A DNA stretch of 64,000 nt from Phycisphaeraceae bacterium (GTDB lineage: Bacteria; Planctomycetota; Phycisphaerae; Phycisphaerales; SM1A02): contig JAHBWZ010000006.1 of the NCBI GenBank assembly GCA_019636755.1, positions 248,001 through 312,000 on the forward strand, given 5' to 3'. Under the pieces are notes generated by a model. That model searched no databases. It saw nothing but the letters and a program-made list of their open reading frames with translations, and was not told the origin of the DNA. The position numbers and the translations under genes were made by a program. Positions 43,518 through 51,740 of the stretch are shown here, piece after piece. Each line of letters begins with the position of its first letter. The stretch's first letter is position 1.

Positions 43518-44408
43518 TCACCGGGCTCCGTCCAGGGCCGCCGCCATCCGGAGCGCCTCGACATGCGGTTCCACGTCGTGCACCCGGAAGAACCGCACGC
43601 CGGCAAGGTACATCGCCACCGCCGCCGCCACCGATCCTGCCATGCGGCCCCGCGGTGACGCAACACCGGTGATCGAACCGACGAAACTCTTCCGGCTCGC
43701 GCCGACGAGCACCGCCGCCCCGATCGTGATGAACTCGCCCGCCCGACCCATGATCTGAAGATTCTCCGACACGGACTTGCCGAATCCGAGACCCGGGTCC
43801 ACCGCGATTGCGCTGCGCGGGACACCGGCGGCCATGGCCGCCTGCATCCGTTCCACCAGCCACGACCGGACGACCAGGACCGGGTCACCGCCGAGCGCCG
43901 GCCCGGCATACGAGCTGCTGAACCGGTCCTCGGACGGCGCCACCCGCCGGTGCATCAGGATGACGGCCGCCCGCCGCTCGGAGATCAGGGCGAACATCCG
44001 GTCATCGTCCAGTCCGGCAGAGACATCGTTGACGACATCCGCGCCCGCGTCGAGCGCGGCCGCCGCGACACCCGCGCGCGTCGTGTCCACGGAGATCGGC
44101 ACGCGGCTGTGCGCCCGGATGCCGCGGATGACGGGCACCACGCGATGCACCTGCGTCGCCTCGGGAATCGCCGCCGCGCCGGGCCGGGTGGACTCGCCGC
44201 CGACGTCGATCATGTCCGCGCCCGCATCCACCAGGCGCAGGGCATGCCGCACGAGCCCGTCGGGACCCGGGTGTTCGCCGCCATCCGAAAAGCTGTCCGG
44301 CGTCGCGTTCACGATGCCGAGCAGCCGGGGACGGTCGAACGACAGCGCGCCGCCCTGCCAGTGCAGGGGCGGATGGACGAGCGGCGGGACCGTCAGACCG
44401 CATCGCAC
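43518..44408 (-). CDS. folP: Dihydropteroate synthase
   Basis: 296 residues from the ATG at 44408. The two pterin-site signatures are present: LLGIVNATPDSFSDGGEH and ADMIDVGGESTRPGAAAIP. Later motifs are VPISVDTTRAGVAAAALDAG, VNDVSAG, AIAVDPGLGFGKSVSENLQI and LVGASRKSFVGSITG. It joins p-aminobenzoate to the pterin diphosphate in folate synthesis and is the sulfonamide target. Length fits the family (about 270-290). It is divergent from the TlpA-like gene at 44590 with a 181-base gap. Confidence 0.95.
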   Translation of the reverse strand: MRCGLTVPPLVHPPLHWQGGALSFDRPRLLGIVNATPDSFSDGGEHPGPDGLVRHALRLVDAGADMIDVGGESTRPGAAAIPEATQVHRVVPVIRGIRAHSRVPISVDTTRAGVAAAALDAGADVVNDVSAGLDDDRMFALISERRAAVILMHRRVAPSEDRFSSSYAGPALGGDPVLVVRSWLVERMQAAMAAGVPRSAIAVDPGLGFGKSVSENLQIMGRAGEFITIGAAVLVGASRKSFVGSITGVASPRGRMAGSVAAAVAMYLAGVRFFRVHDVEPHVEALRMAAALDGAR

Positions 44409-44589
44409 CGCGCCAGCGTACGCGATCGACCGCCCCTGCGGCCGGCGCTGCCGCCCCGGGGAACGCCGGCGGGACGATCAGAAAGATCCTGCGCCCCCGA
44501 TCGCCCTTGACGGTACGCTGATTCCGTGGCCGACACGGCGAGGCGTGCGCCCCTGCCGCCCGTGGCCCCTTCACAGGAGCGATCCCACC

Positions 44590-45897
44590 ATGACGCGTCC
44601 CCTTGCATGCCTCCGCCCGGCACTCGGAGTGCTTCTGCTCAGCGCGCTCGCCGGCAGCGCGACGGCGGCTCCCCCGACCGGTGAACAGGTTGACGAGATG
44701 AACGCCCGCCTGCAGGCGTTCCGTGCGGCCCAGACGCGCGAGTCCTTCGATCGCGCCGGATACGAGGCGCTGTGCTGCGAACTCGCGGCGGCGATCGACA
44801 TCAACGCCTGCGACATCGAGCACATTCAGAAACTCAGCACCATCCTGACCGGGTGCCCGGAGCGGCACGCGGCCGTCGCCGGGCGACTCGACATTCTCGC
44901 CCGCGATCCAGGTATCTCCGGGCTGACCGCGGCGTCGGTGGCGATCCGACTCGTGAGTCCGGACCAGCGCGCCGCGGCGCTCGACCGCGTGCTGAAGCAC
45001 CCCGCCGTTGGAGAGGCCTTCAGCGGTGGCCAGGCCCGCCTCGTGCTCCAGTCCCTTCGCAGCGTTGATCCGGACACGCTCCGGAAGAGTGCCGACGCGA
45101 TCGTCGCGCTTGCGCCGCTGTTCGGGTCCGATTCGACGACCGACACGCTGCTCGCCGGCAGCGACTACATGCAGACGCTGCTCGCCCTGGAGTCCGCCGT
45201 CCCCGCGGAGACCCGCGAGACGACCCGGGTCCGCCTGGTGAGCGCCATCGCCGCACGCGCCGAGTCGCTCGCCGAGAGCGATGCAACCGCGTCCGGTCGC
45301 CTGCGCCAGCTGCACGGATATCTCGACGGCGCCGCGATGCGCGGCATGCTCCTTGGACATCCGGCACCGGAAATCACCTTCAGCTGGATCTCCGACCGTG
45401 AAGGCACGCCGTCCTGGACGTCATTGACGGACCTGCGCGGCAAGGTCGTGGTGCTCGACTTCTGGGCCACGTGGTGCGGCCCGTGCATCGCCAGTTTCCC
45501 GCAGGTCCGCGCTCTGCGCGCCCACTACTCGCCGGAAGATGTCGTCATCATCGGCGTGACGAGCATTCAGGGCACGCACTACCCGGGGAACCGCGGTGAA
45601 CCGATCAAGGTGAAGGACGATCCCGCCCAGGAGATGGCGCTCATGAGCGGGTACCTCGCCGAGATGGACATCACGTGGACCGTCGCGTTCGGCGCGCAGA
45701 ATGTCTTCAATCCGGACTACGGCGTCCGCGGGATTCCGCATGTTGCGATCATCGACGCCGAAGGCATCGTGCGGTACAACGGGCTCCATCCCGCGGGACC
45801 GCTGGAGGAGAAGATCTCGAAGATCGATCCCCTGCTGCGCGCGGCGGGCCGGACCCCCCCCGTCGTCAAGGAGACCGCCCGGGCCACGGACTCCTGA
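44590..45897 (+). CDS. Secreted TlpA-like thiol-disulfide protein
   Basis: 435 residues from the ATG at 44590, with AGGAG about ten bases upstream. A signal peptide (ALGVLLLSALAGSATAAPP) precedes a helical region of unknown function (about 30-250). A TlpA/thioredoxin domain then occupies about 262-430: APEITFSWISDREG, VVLDFWATWCGPCIASFPQ with Cys 296 and Cys 299, VRGIPHVAIIDAEGIVRYNG with the cis-Pro. It should reduce or exchange disulfides outside the cytoplasm. Unlike the paralogue-like protein at 30972, its CXXC is intact. A nested hairpin follows its stop. Confidence 0.9.
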   Translation: MTRPLACLRPALGVLLLSALAGSATAAPPTGEQVDEMNARLQAFRAAQTRESFDRAGYEALCCELAAAIDINACDIEHIQKLSTILTGCPERHAAVAGRLDILARDPGISGLTAASVAIRLVSPDQRAAALDRVLKHPAVGEAFSGGQARLVLQSLRSVDPDTLRKSADAIVALAPLFGSDSTTDTLLAGSDYMQTLLALESAVPAETRETTRVRLVSAIAARAESLAESDATASGRLRQLHGYLDGAAMRGMLLGHPAPEITFSWISDREGTPSWTSLTDLRGKVVVLDFWATWCGPCIASFPQVRALRAHYSPEDVVIIGVTSIQGTHYPGNRGEPIKVKDDPAQEMALMSGYLAEMDITWTVAFGAQNVFNPDYGVRGIPHVAIIDAEGIVRYNGLHPAGPLEEKISKIDPLLRAAGRTPPVVKETARATDS

Positions 45898-45941
45898 GAC
45901 CTCGAGGGCGCGCCGACCGGCGGCGCCGTCGATGAACAGGC

Positions 45942-45989
45942 CAGGGCCGGCATCCACCGCAGGATCTCCTGCACCGGATGCCGGCCCTG
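45942..45989. terminator. Nested inverted repeat, likely bidirectional terminator
   Basis: An outer 14-base-pair perfect stem (45942-45955 with 45976-45989) encloses an inner six-base-pair stem (GCAGGA with TCCTGC) separated by symmetrical ACC bulges. The whole 48-base block is nearly self-complementary. It lies between two convergent genes (stops at 45897 and 46025), which suits a two-way terminator. There is no long T-run on either side. Confidence 0.65.
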
Positions 45990-46024
45990 TCCGTTCGCGG
46001 GTGCTGCGTGCCGACCGGCCCCCG

Positions 46025-47419
46025 TCATGATCCGCCGCGCGGCGCTGACTTCCTGAACTCGGATGCCGGATGCCGCGGCTGGCGTCGCCACAGGGATCCC
46101 ATGGCCGCCCGGATCGCCTCCACGACCAGACGGACGCGAAGCCGGCGCAACCCGGGGTCGTGCCGATCGATCCGCATACCGCGACTGATCCATGCCGCGG
46201 CCGTCCTGAAGTCGCCGCGAGCGATCGCCGCGAGCGCGAGATTGTGCATCGACACGACGCACGCCGGCTCCCGGCGCAGAAGTTCCCGGGCTTCCGCCGT
46301 CCCGCCTTCGATGTCTCCGACACGGAACCGCACGTACGACCGCAGGCGGAGGATCTCAGGCCGGTCGCTCCCCACACGTTCAAGGACCACGGCGGCCTCA
46401 TCGAAGAGCTCGACCTCGACCAGCAGTGTCCCGAGTCGCATGCGGTCGCCACCGGATTCGTCCGCGGGGTCCGGTGCGGGCCCGCTCGTCAGACGCTCCA
46501 GTTCCACACGCAATTCCCGTACCGCCCGATCGCGACCGCCCGACCGGAGCGCGGCTTCGGCGATGGACAGCCGCACGCCGGGAAACTCCGGGTCCAGCCT
46601 TGAAACGAGATCGAACTCGGCAAGGGCCGCTTCGAACTGGCTCCTGCGCATGGCGACCCGGCCGAGCCGCTCGTGCGCCTCCGTGTTCGCGGGCTGCAGT
46701 TCGAGGACGCGCCGGAACTTCTCGGCCGCCTCGTCCAGCCGGTCGAGATCGATCAGGAGATCGCCGAAGTCGAGAAGCGTATCGATCCCCCCCGGATCAT
46801 CCCGCAACTCCCGGAGATAGAGCAGCACCGCCTGCTGCGGCCGTCCGGTCTCCGCAAGTACCGCGGCGAGACGCGCCCGCAGTCGGGGCATACCCGGTTC
46901 GAGTCGCAGCGCCTCGCGCAGACACCACCCGGCCCGCTGAAACTCGCCTCGATCCAGCAGACTCTCCGCGATCGCGGCAAGACACCGGGCGCTGGGCTCG
47001 TCGAGCGCCTGCTGCGCGAGGTAGAAGGTCACCTCCGCCTCATCGTGGTTGCCGAGAGCGGCAAGCGCGCTGATCTTCTCCGCGTAGGCAGGTTCGCAGG
47101 TCGGCGCGAGGATCAGTGCCCGCGCACACCAGTCCAGGCCTGCGCTGTATCGCTCCAGCCGGTTGCTGACCATCGCGGCGGCGACGAGCGGCTCCGGCTG
47201 ATCCGGCAGCAGTTCCACCGACCGCTCGTAGCAGACCAGTGCTTCTTCGTCGCGACCGGCAGCCTCAAGCGTCAGGCCGAGGTTGTAGTGCCACTCGGCC
47301 TGGTCCGGGTTGAGAGAGATCGCCTTGCGGAGTTCACGTTCCGCTTCAGCCCATCGTCCTCGTTCGTAGAGCTCGAGCGCCCGATCGGCATGGGCCTCAG
47401 CATCCATCCACTCGCTCAT
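46025..47419 (-). CDS. TPR-repeat protein, cytoplasmic
   Basis: 464 residues from the ATG at 47419. It is built of about ten TPR units of 34 residues: DRALELYERGRWAEAERE, QAEWHYNLGLTLEAAGRD, PAYAEKISALAALGNHDEA, TEAHERLGRVAMRRSQFEAA, and VSMHNLALAAIARGDF among them. No signal peptide or membrane segment and no extra catalytic domain is seen. TPR arrays are protein-protein interaction scaffolds; the partner is unknown. The C-terminal 50 residues are basic and likely disordered. It is divergent from the HEAT-repeat gene at 47737. Confidence 0.85.
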   Translation of the reverse strand: MSEWMDAEAHADRALELYERGRWAEAERELRKAISLNPDQAEWHYNLGLTLEAAGRDEEALVCYERSVELLPDQPEPLVAAAMVSNRLERYSAGLDWCARALILAPTCEPAYAEKISALAALGNHDEAEVTFYLAQQALDEPSARCLAAIAESLLDRGEFQRAGWCLREALRLEPGMPRLRARLAAVLAETGRPQQAVLLYLRELRDDPGGIDTLLDFGDLLIDLDRLDEAAEKFRRVLELQPANTEAHERLGRVAMRRSQFEAALAEFDLVSRLDPEFPGVRLSIAEAALRSGGRDRAVRELRVELERLTSGPAPDPADESGGDRMRLGTLLVEVELFDEAAVVLERVGSDRPEILRLRSYVRFRVGDIEGGTAEARELLRREPACVVSMHNLALAAIARGDFRTAAAWISRGMRIDRHDPGLRRLRVRLVVEAIRAAMGSLWRRQPRHPASEFRKSAPRGGS

Positions 47420-47736
47420 CCACCCAGCTCCATCACCAGTTCCACCAGAGCCCCTGCTTCAGCCCCGGCACCGGCATCCTCGCCTGCGCCACCACCGTCG
47501 CACCGCGTTCATCCGGCGCCTCCGCCGCCCGCGGCGCCCCCACCTCGCCCCCCAACCCGCCCCCTGTTACCGACCGCAGGCGCGTCGCGCCGGCGCGCGG
47601 CGCCCGACTTTCCTGCAAAGCCGGACACCTGACATCGATTCCACACGGGCGATGCGGAAGAACCACCCGGTGCAGACCGTATTATAGAGGCGAGTCGTGA
47701 AACGAGATCCCCGGGAGTCGTGTCTTCGCCGGCAGA
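47420..47736. other. Divergent intergenic region with a TATTATAG promoter-like element
   Basis: 317 bases between the divergent TPR gene and HEAT gene. A Pro/Ala-rich low-complexity frame crosses its left part and looks non-coding. At 47680-47687 the sequence TATTATAG is a plausible -10 element for the HEAT gene (start 47737), but I see no good -35 at 16-18 bases. No promoter for the TPR gene was identified. Confidence 0.45.
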
Positions 47737-49881
47737 ATGCTCATCAGGCCACTCCAAATCGCGCTATCGGTCGTTGTCGGGGCCGCTCCGCCTGCCGTGT
47801 CCCATGCGGACACCCCGGCGGCGGCCTCCGCCGCGGTCTCCGGGATGCAGGGGAACGGCACGCCGCCCGCCGGAAACGGAACGACGACCCCCGCGGAGAC
47901 ATCGGAGGGGCCGGTCCTTTCCGCGGACCAGGCGCGGGATCTCACGTACGACTCGGCCAATCTCCGTTCGGCCCAGCTCGAACGGATGAACCGGGTGGTC
48001 GCTGCGCAGCGCCTCCTTTCGATGGCCCATCCCGCCGCGTACCAGGCGCTGTCCGAGGCGCTCCGGAGCGGCGAGACCGGGACGATCGAGGCGGTCCTCG
48101 TCGCCATGAGTTCCCTGGACCGGCCACCCAGAGAACTGCTCGGCGCCGCTGTGGATGCCCTCCGCAATGCGCCCGCGGACATCGTCGACCGCCTCGCGTT
48201 TGCGATCATGCGGTACGGCGAGCAGGCGATCGGGCGGATCATCGCGCTGGCGACCGATCGCCAGCTCCCGGTTCCGCAGCGCCTTGGCGCGGTACGGACG
48301 CTTCCGGCGGTGCCGTCCCGCGAGACGGCGGCGGCGCTGATGGAAATCGCCAACCCGTCGCGTGCCGAGCCGGAGGAACTGCGGCGCGCTGCCTTCGCGA
48401 GTCTCCGACGGCTCTCGCCGGTCGATCACGGGACGGACTTCGCGGCCTGGACGGCCTGGTGGCAGGACGCGCGCCCGAAGAGCCGCGAGGAATGGTCCGC
48501 GGAACTCCACCTTCGAGGCCTGGAGCGCGTCTCCGCCCTCGAGCGGGAGATCGATGACCTCGGGCGGCGGTATGTCGCCATCCTCCGTGAGCGATACCTG
48601 GAACTTCCGCTTGAACGACAGCTGGAGCGGATTCCCAGGGACCTCGATGACACGCTTCCACAGGCACGGCTCTTCGCGCTTGATCGCATCGGCGTGCTGC
48701 TCCGGGACAGCGTCCAGATCCCCGAGACGCTGCGATCGAAGGTCATCGAATGCCTCAACGACAGCCTCCGGCCGGAAGTCCGCCGCCGCGCGGCCACGCT
48801 TCTCGCCGAACTCGATCACCCCGACCTGCCGACGCTTCTTGCCGATCGTCTGAGCGGTGAACCGAACCCGCAGGTGGCCATCGCGTGGCTGGACGTGCTC
48901 TCGACGCGGCCGCATGCCGCGGCGCTTGACCCGATCCTGCTCTGGCTGCTTCGTGAGCCCACCGCCGCCGCGGCCGCACGCACGCTCTGGCACCTGCGCC
49001 TCCGCCTGGGCATTCCGGAGACAGACCTGGAGGCAGTGCAGCAGGCAGCGCGCGACGCGTGGTCTGCATTCCCCTCGCCTCCCACGGCGCGACTCGCGGC
49101 GATCCTGCTTCCGGACGATGAAGCGTCCGCGCTGGACCAGGTCCTTCGCGGCGAGAACGCGGACCTCGCCCGGGCGGTCGCCGAGGGCTTCGCCGAGCGC
49201 GGCCGGATTGCGCCGCTCCTCGATCTGGCGGCCGCCGATGCGATCTACCCGTTCGCTCTCCGTGCCGCGACGCTTCAGCCGCCGACCGTAGACGCCGTCC
49301 GGATCCTCCTGCAGCTGGCTCCGAAGGAGTCGCAGCTCCCGCGCTGGGAGGACGCGGTCCGGTCGCTCGTCCGCCGACTCGACCCGGCGCTCCTGATCGA
49401 GGTCGATGACCTGCTCGCGGCCGCTCCGGTGGCGTCACTCGCCCTGAGGGACTCCATCCTCGCGGGCGTCATCCTGGCCAACGGTGATGGGCAGTCACTC
49501 CAGACGAGACTGCGCCTCCTTCAGCGGCTGGTCCCGATTCTCATCGAGCAGGGGCTCTCGCTGCGCGCCTACGAGATCGTCCGGACCGTCGGCGGCACGG
49601 AGACCGACGTGATCGTCGCCGCGCTGCGGTTCGAAACCGCGCTGCTCGCCGGTCGCTTCGACGAGGCAGCCGCCATCAACGAGGATCCGGCCCGCTGGCT
49701 CACCGTCCTGTCCGACGCGGTGGCGCGCGATCCGCAGGCCGCCGCGCGGCTCCGGACGGAGGTGCTGCGGCGATTCGCCTCCCAGATGAACGCCGAGACG
49801 TCCGCGCGGCTCCGGTCCATCGACGAGCGGCTCGCTGCGCGCGTCGGTCCGTCGGAGGAGACGGCGACTCCGCGCCAGTGA
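47737..49881 (+). CDS. Secreted HEAT-repeat protein
   Basis: 714 residues from the ATG at 47737. A signal peptide (LQIALSVVVGAAPPAVSHA) and a Gly/Thr/Pro-rich spacer lead to a long helical repeat protein from about residue 65 to 700. HEAT-like pairs are visible, such as AYQALSEALRSGETGTIEAV, AAALMEIANPSRAEPEELR, RPEVRRRAATLLAELDHPD and DLARAVAEGFAERGRIAPLL. A more charged, coil-like segment lies near 250-290. No catalytic motif was seen. It is the second HEAT-repeat exported protein in the window (with 26281-27453). It ends 16 bases before the convergent mnmA stop. Confidence 0.75.
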   Translation: MLIRPLQIALSVVVGAAPPAVSHADTPAAASAAVSGMQGNGTPPAGNGTTTPAETSEGPVLSADQARDLTYDSANLRSAQLERMNRVVAAQRLLSMAHPAAYQALSEALRSGETGTIEAVLVAMSSLDRPPRELLGAAVDALRNAPADIVDRLAFAIMRYGEQAIGRIIALATDRQLPVPQRLGAVRTLPAVPSRETAAALMEIANPSRAEPEELRRAAFASLRRLSPVDHGTDFAAWTAWWQDARPKSREEWSAELHLRGLERVSALEREIDDLGRRYVAILRERYLELPLERQLERIPRDLDDTLPQARLFALDRIGVLLRDSVQIPETLRSKVIECLNDSLRPEVRRRAATLLAELDHPDLPTLLADRLSGEPNPQVAIAWLDVLSTRPHAAALDPILLWLLREPTAAAAARTLWHLRLRLGIPETDLEAVQQAARDAWSAFPSPPTARLAAILLPDDEASALDQVLRGENADLARAVAEGFAERGRIAPLLDLAAADAIYPFALRAATLQPPTVDAVRILLQLAPKESQLPRWEDAVRSLVRRLDPALLIEVDDLLAAAPVASLALRDSILAGVILANGDGQSLQTRLRLLQRLVPILIEQGLSLRAYEIVRTVGGTETDVIVAALRFETALLAGRFDEAAAINEDPARWLTVLSDAVARDPQAAARLRTEVLRRFASQMNAETSARLRSIDERLAARVGPSEETATPRQ

Positions 49882-49897
49882 TCCGCGGCGACGCGGT

Positions 49898-51082
49898 TCA
49901 CGTCCGGACGGCGCCGGTGGCGGACCTGACCTCGCGGATCCATCCGCCCCCGAGCACCCGATCACCCTCGTAGCAGACGATCGCCTGCCCGGGCGCGACG
50001 GCCTCCACGGGTTCGTCGAACGCGACCTCCATGACCCCTTCCGCGTCGGCCCGGACGCGGGCCGGAACCTCGCTCCCGTGCGCCCGGTACTGCGCCGTGC
50101 AACGCCGCCAGGACGGCGGCGCCGGTACCAGCCAGTTGGCCTCACCCGCGGTGACCGCTCCGGCACGTGTCGCCTCCCTGGGGCCGACCGTCACCGTGTT
50201 CGCGACCGGGTCGCGCGCGACCACGAAGAGCGGATGCCCGAGCGCGACGCCGATGCGCCGCCGCTGCCCGATCGTGAAGTGCTGGTGCCCGGCGTGGGTC
50301 CCGATGGGAGCGCCATCGAGATCGAGGATCTCACCCGCTCGGATCGCGCCGGGCCGGACCCGGTCGATCAGGCCCGCATAGTCGTCGTCGGGCACGAAGC
50401 AGATCTCCTGTGAATCGGGCTTGTCGGACACCGGCAGTCCCAGGGCGCGAGCCATGGCGCGGACGTCCGGCTTGGCGAACGACCCGATCGGCAGAAGCAG
50501 CCGGCGCAGCCGCTCGCGCGCGAGGCCGAAGAGGACGTAACTCTGGTCCTTCCCCGGATCGACTCCGCGGAACAGCGCCGGCCCGCCGCCCTCCGCCGTC
50601 ATGACGCGGGCATAGTGGCCGGACGCGATGAACGCCGCTCCGATCGAATCGGCGTACTCGAAGAGCCGGCCGAACTTCAGCCAGTCGTTGCACCGGATGC
50701 ACGGGTTCGGCGTCCGCCCGTCGTTGTACTCGCGGACGAAATAGTCGACCACCCGGCCGAAGTCCCGCTTGAAGTTGCAGACGTAGAAGGGAATCCCGAG
50801 GCGCCCGGCCACGGCGCGCGCATCGGTCGCATCCTCCAGGGAGCAGCAGCCCCGGTGCAGCAGCGTCAACCGGTCGTCGGCGCGATCCCGCTCCACCGCA
50901 GGCGTGCATGACACCCCGCAGGGTCCGTCGTCGGGAATCAGCCCCTCGAGATACTCCCCCGGTGATCCGAGCCGCATGAAGCAGCCCACGACGTCATAGC
51001 CCTGCTGCATCAGGAGCGCGGCGGCCACCGAGGAGTCAACGCCACCTGACATCGCCACGAGAACCTTGCCGCGCTCCTTCAT
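49898..51082 (-). CDS. mnmA: tRNA-specific 2-thiouridylase MnmA
   Basis: 394 residues from the ATG at 51082. The PP-loop ATPase start KVLVAMSGGVDSSVAAALL is clear. The two catalytic cysteines are in TPNPCIRCNDWLKFG and SQEICFVPDDDYAGLI. Further family marks are FIASGHYARV, GKDQSYVLFGL, HQHFTIGQRRRIGVALG and a C-terminal beta barrel ending in VAPGQAIVCYEGDRVLGGG. An insertion of about 35 residues with several Cys (CGVSCTPAVERDR, LLHRGCCSLEDA) sits after the first strand. It makes 2-thiouridine at the wobble position of tRNA-Lys/Glu/Gln. Confidence 0.95.
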   Translation of the reverse strand: MKERGKVLVAMSGGVDSSVAAALLMQQGYDVVGCFMRLGSPGEYLEGLIPDDGPCGVSCTPAVERDRADDRLTLLHRGCCSLEDATDARAVAGRLGIPFYVCNFKRDFGRVVDYFVREYNDGRTPNPCIRCNDWLKFGRLFEYADSIGAAFIASGHYARVMTAEGGGPALFRGVDPGKDQSYVLFGLARERLRRLLLPIGSFAKPDVRAMARALGLPVSDKPDSQEICFVPDDDYAGLIDRVRPGAIRAGEILDLDGAPIGTHAGHQHFTIGQRRRIGVALGHPLFVVARDPVANTVTVGPREATRAGAVTAGEANWLVPAPPSWRRCTAQYRAHGSEVPARVRADAEGVMEVAFDEPVEAVAPGQAIVCYEGDRVLGGGWIREVRSATGAVRT

Positions 51083-51128
51083 GTCTCTCCCACGGTAGCA
51101 CCGTCGTACCGGAAACGCTCTCGCCAGG

Positions 51129-51740
51129 TCAGCTCAACCCGCGCGCGCGCCGGGTCCCGTAGTCGATGCCGGGGACGCCGCGCCGGTCGGACGGTCGCTC
51201 GCGAAGAGGCTCCACGCGTTCCAGGGTTGCGAGGTACCGCCGGGCGAGGTGGCAGTAGACCTCGGTGCCCTCCGACTTCCACGCGACCTCCTCGTCGCGC
51301 AGCGGCCGCAGGATCTTCGCCGGGACGCCGGCGGCGAGCGTCCGCGCCGGAACCTCCATTCCCGCCGGGACGAGTGCGGACGCGGCGACGAAGGCCTCCT
51401 CGCCGATGACTGCGTCGTCCATGACGACCGCCTGCATGCCGATCAGCGCATTGCGGCCCACGGTGCATCCGTGCAGCACGGCGCCGTGACCGACATGCCC
51501 TCGCTCCCGGACGACGCATGCACGTCCCGGGAACGTGTGCAGGATGCAGCCGTCCTGGACGTTGGAGTCTCGCTCCAGCTCGATGCGCCCGATGTCGCCG
51601 CGGAGCGATGCATGTGGCCCGACCAGGCATCCGGCGGAGACCAGGACATCACCGATCAGGACGGCGTCCGGATGGACGAACGCCGCAGCATCGACGACCG
51701 GCCGCACGCCCTCGAACGCATAGCACGGCACTTCAGGCAC
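51129..51740 (-). CDS. paaY: PaaY-like hexapeptide protein (gamma-carbonic-anhydrase fold)
   Basis: 203 residues if it starts at the GTG at 51740, which overlaps the paaN stop by eight bases; an ATG at 51854 would run into paaN and adds an arginine-rich extension. The family starts PCYAFEGVRPVVDAAAFVHP and continues with left-handed beta-helix turns and metal-ligand-like His: VLIGDVLVSAGCLVGPHASL, NVQDGCILHTFPG, HVGHGAVLHGCTVG, RNALIGMQAVVMDDAVIGE, ending ELAWK-like DEEVAWKSEGTEVY. PaaY is a thioesterase linked to the phenylacetate pathway. The adjacent paaN supports it over a generic gamma-carbonic anhydrase. Confidence 0.85.
   Translation of the reverse strand: MPEVPCYAFEGVRPVVDAAAFVHPDAVLIGDVLVSAGCLVGPHASLRGDIGRIELERDSNVQDGCILHTFPGRACVVRERGHVGHGAVLHGCTVGRNALIGMQAVVMDDAVIGEEAFVAASALVPAGMEVPARTLAAGVPAKILRPLRDEEVAWKSEGTEVYCHLARRYLATLERVEPLRERPSDRRGVPGIDYGTRRARGLS

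Noticed and set aside
44002-45360. 452-codon minus-strand frame between folP and the TlpA-like gene
   Set aside because: It overlaps both real genes on the opposite strand or another frame and shows only Arg/Gly-rich sequence.
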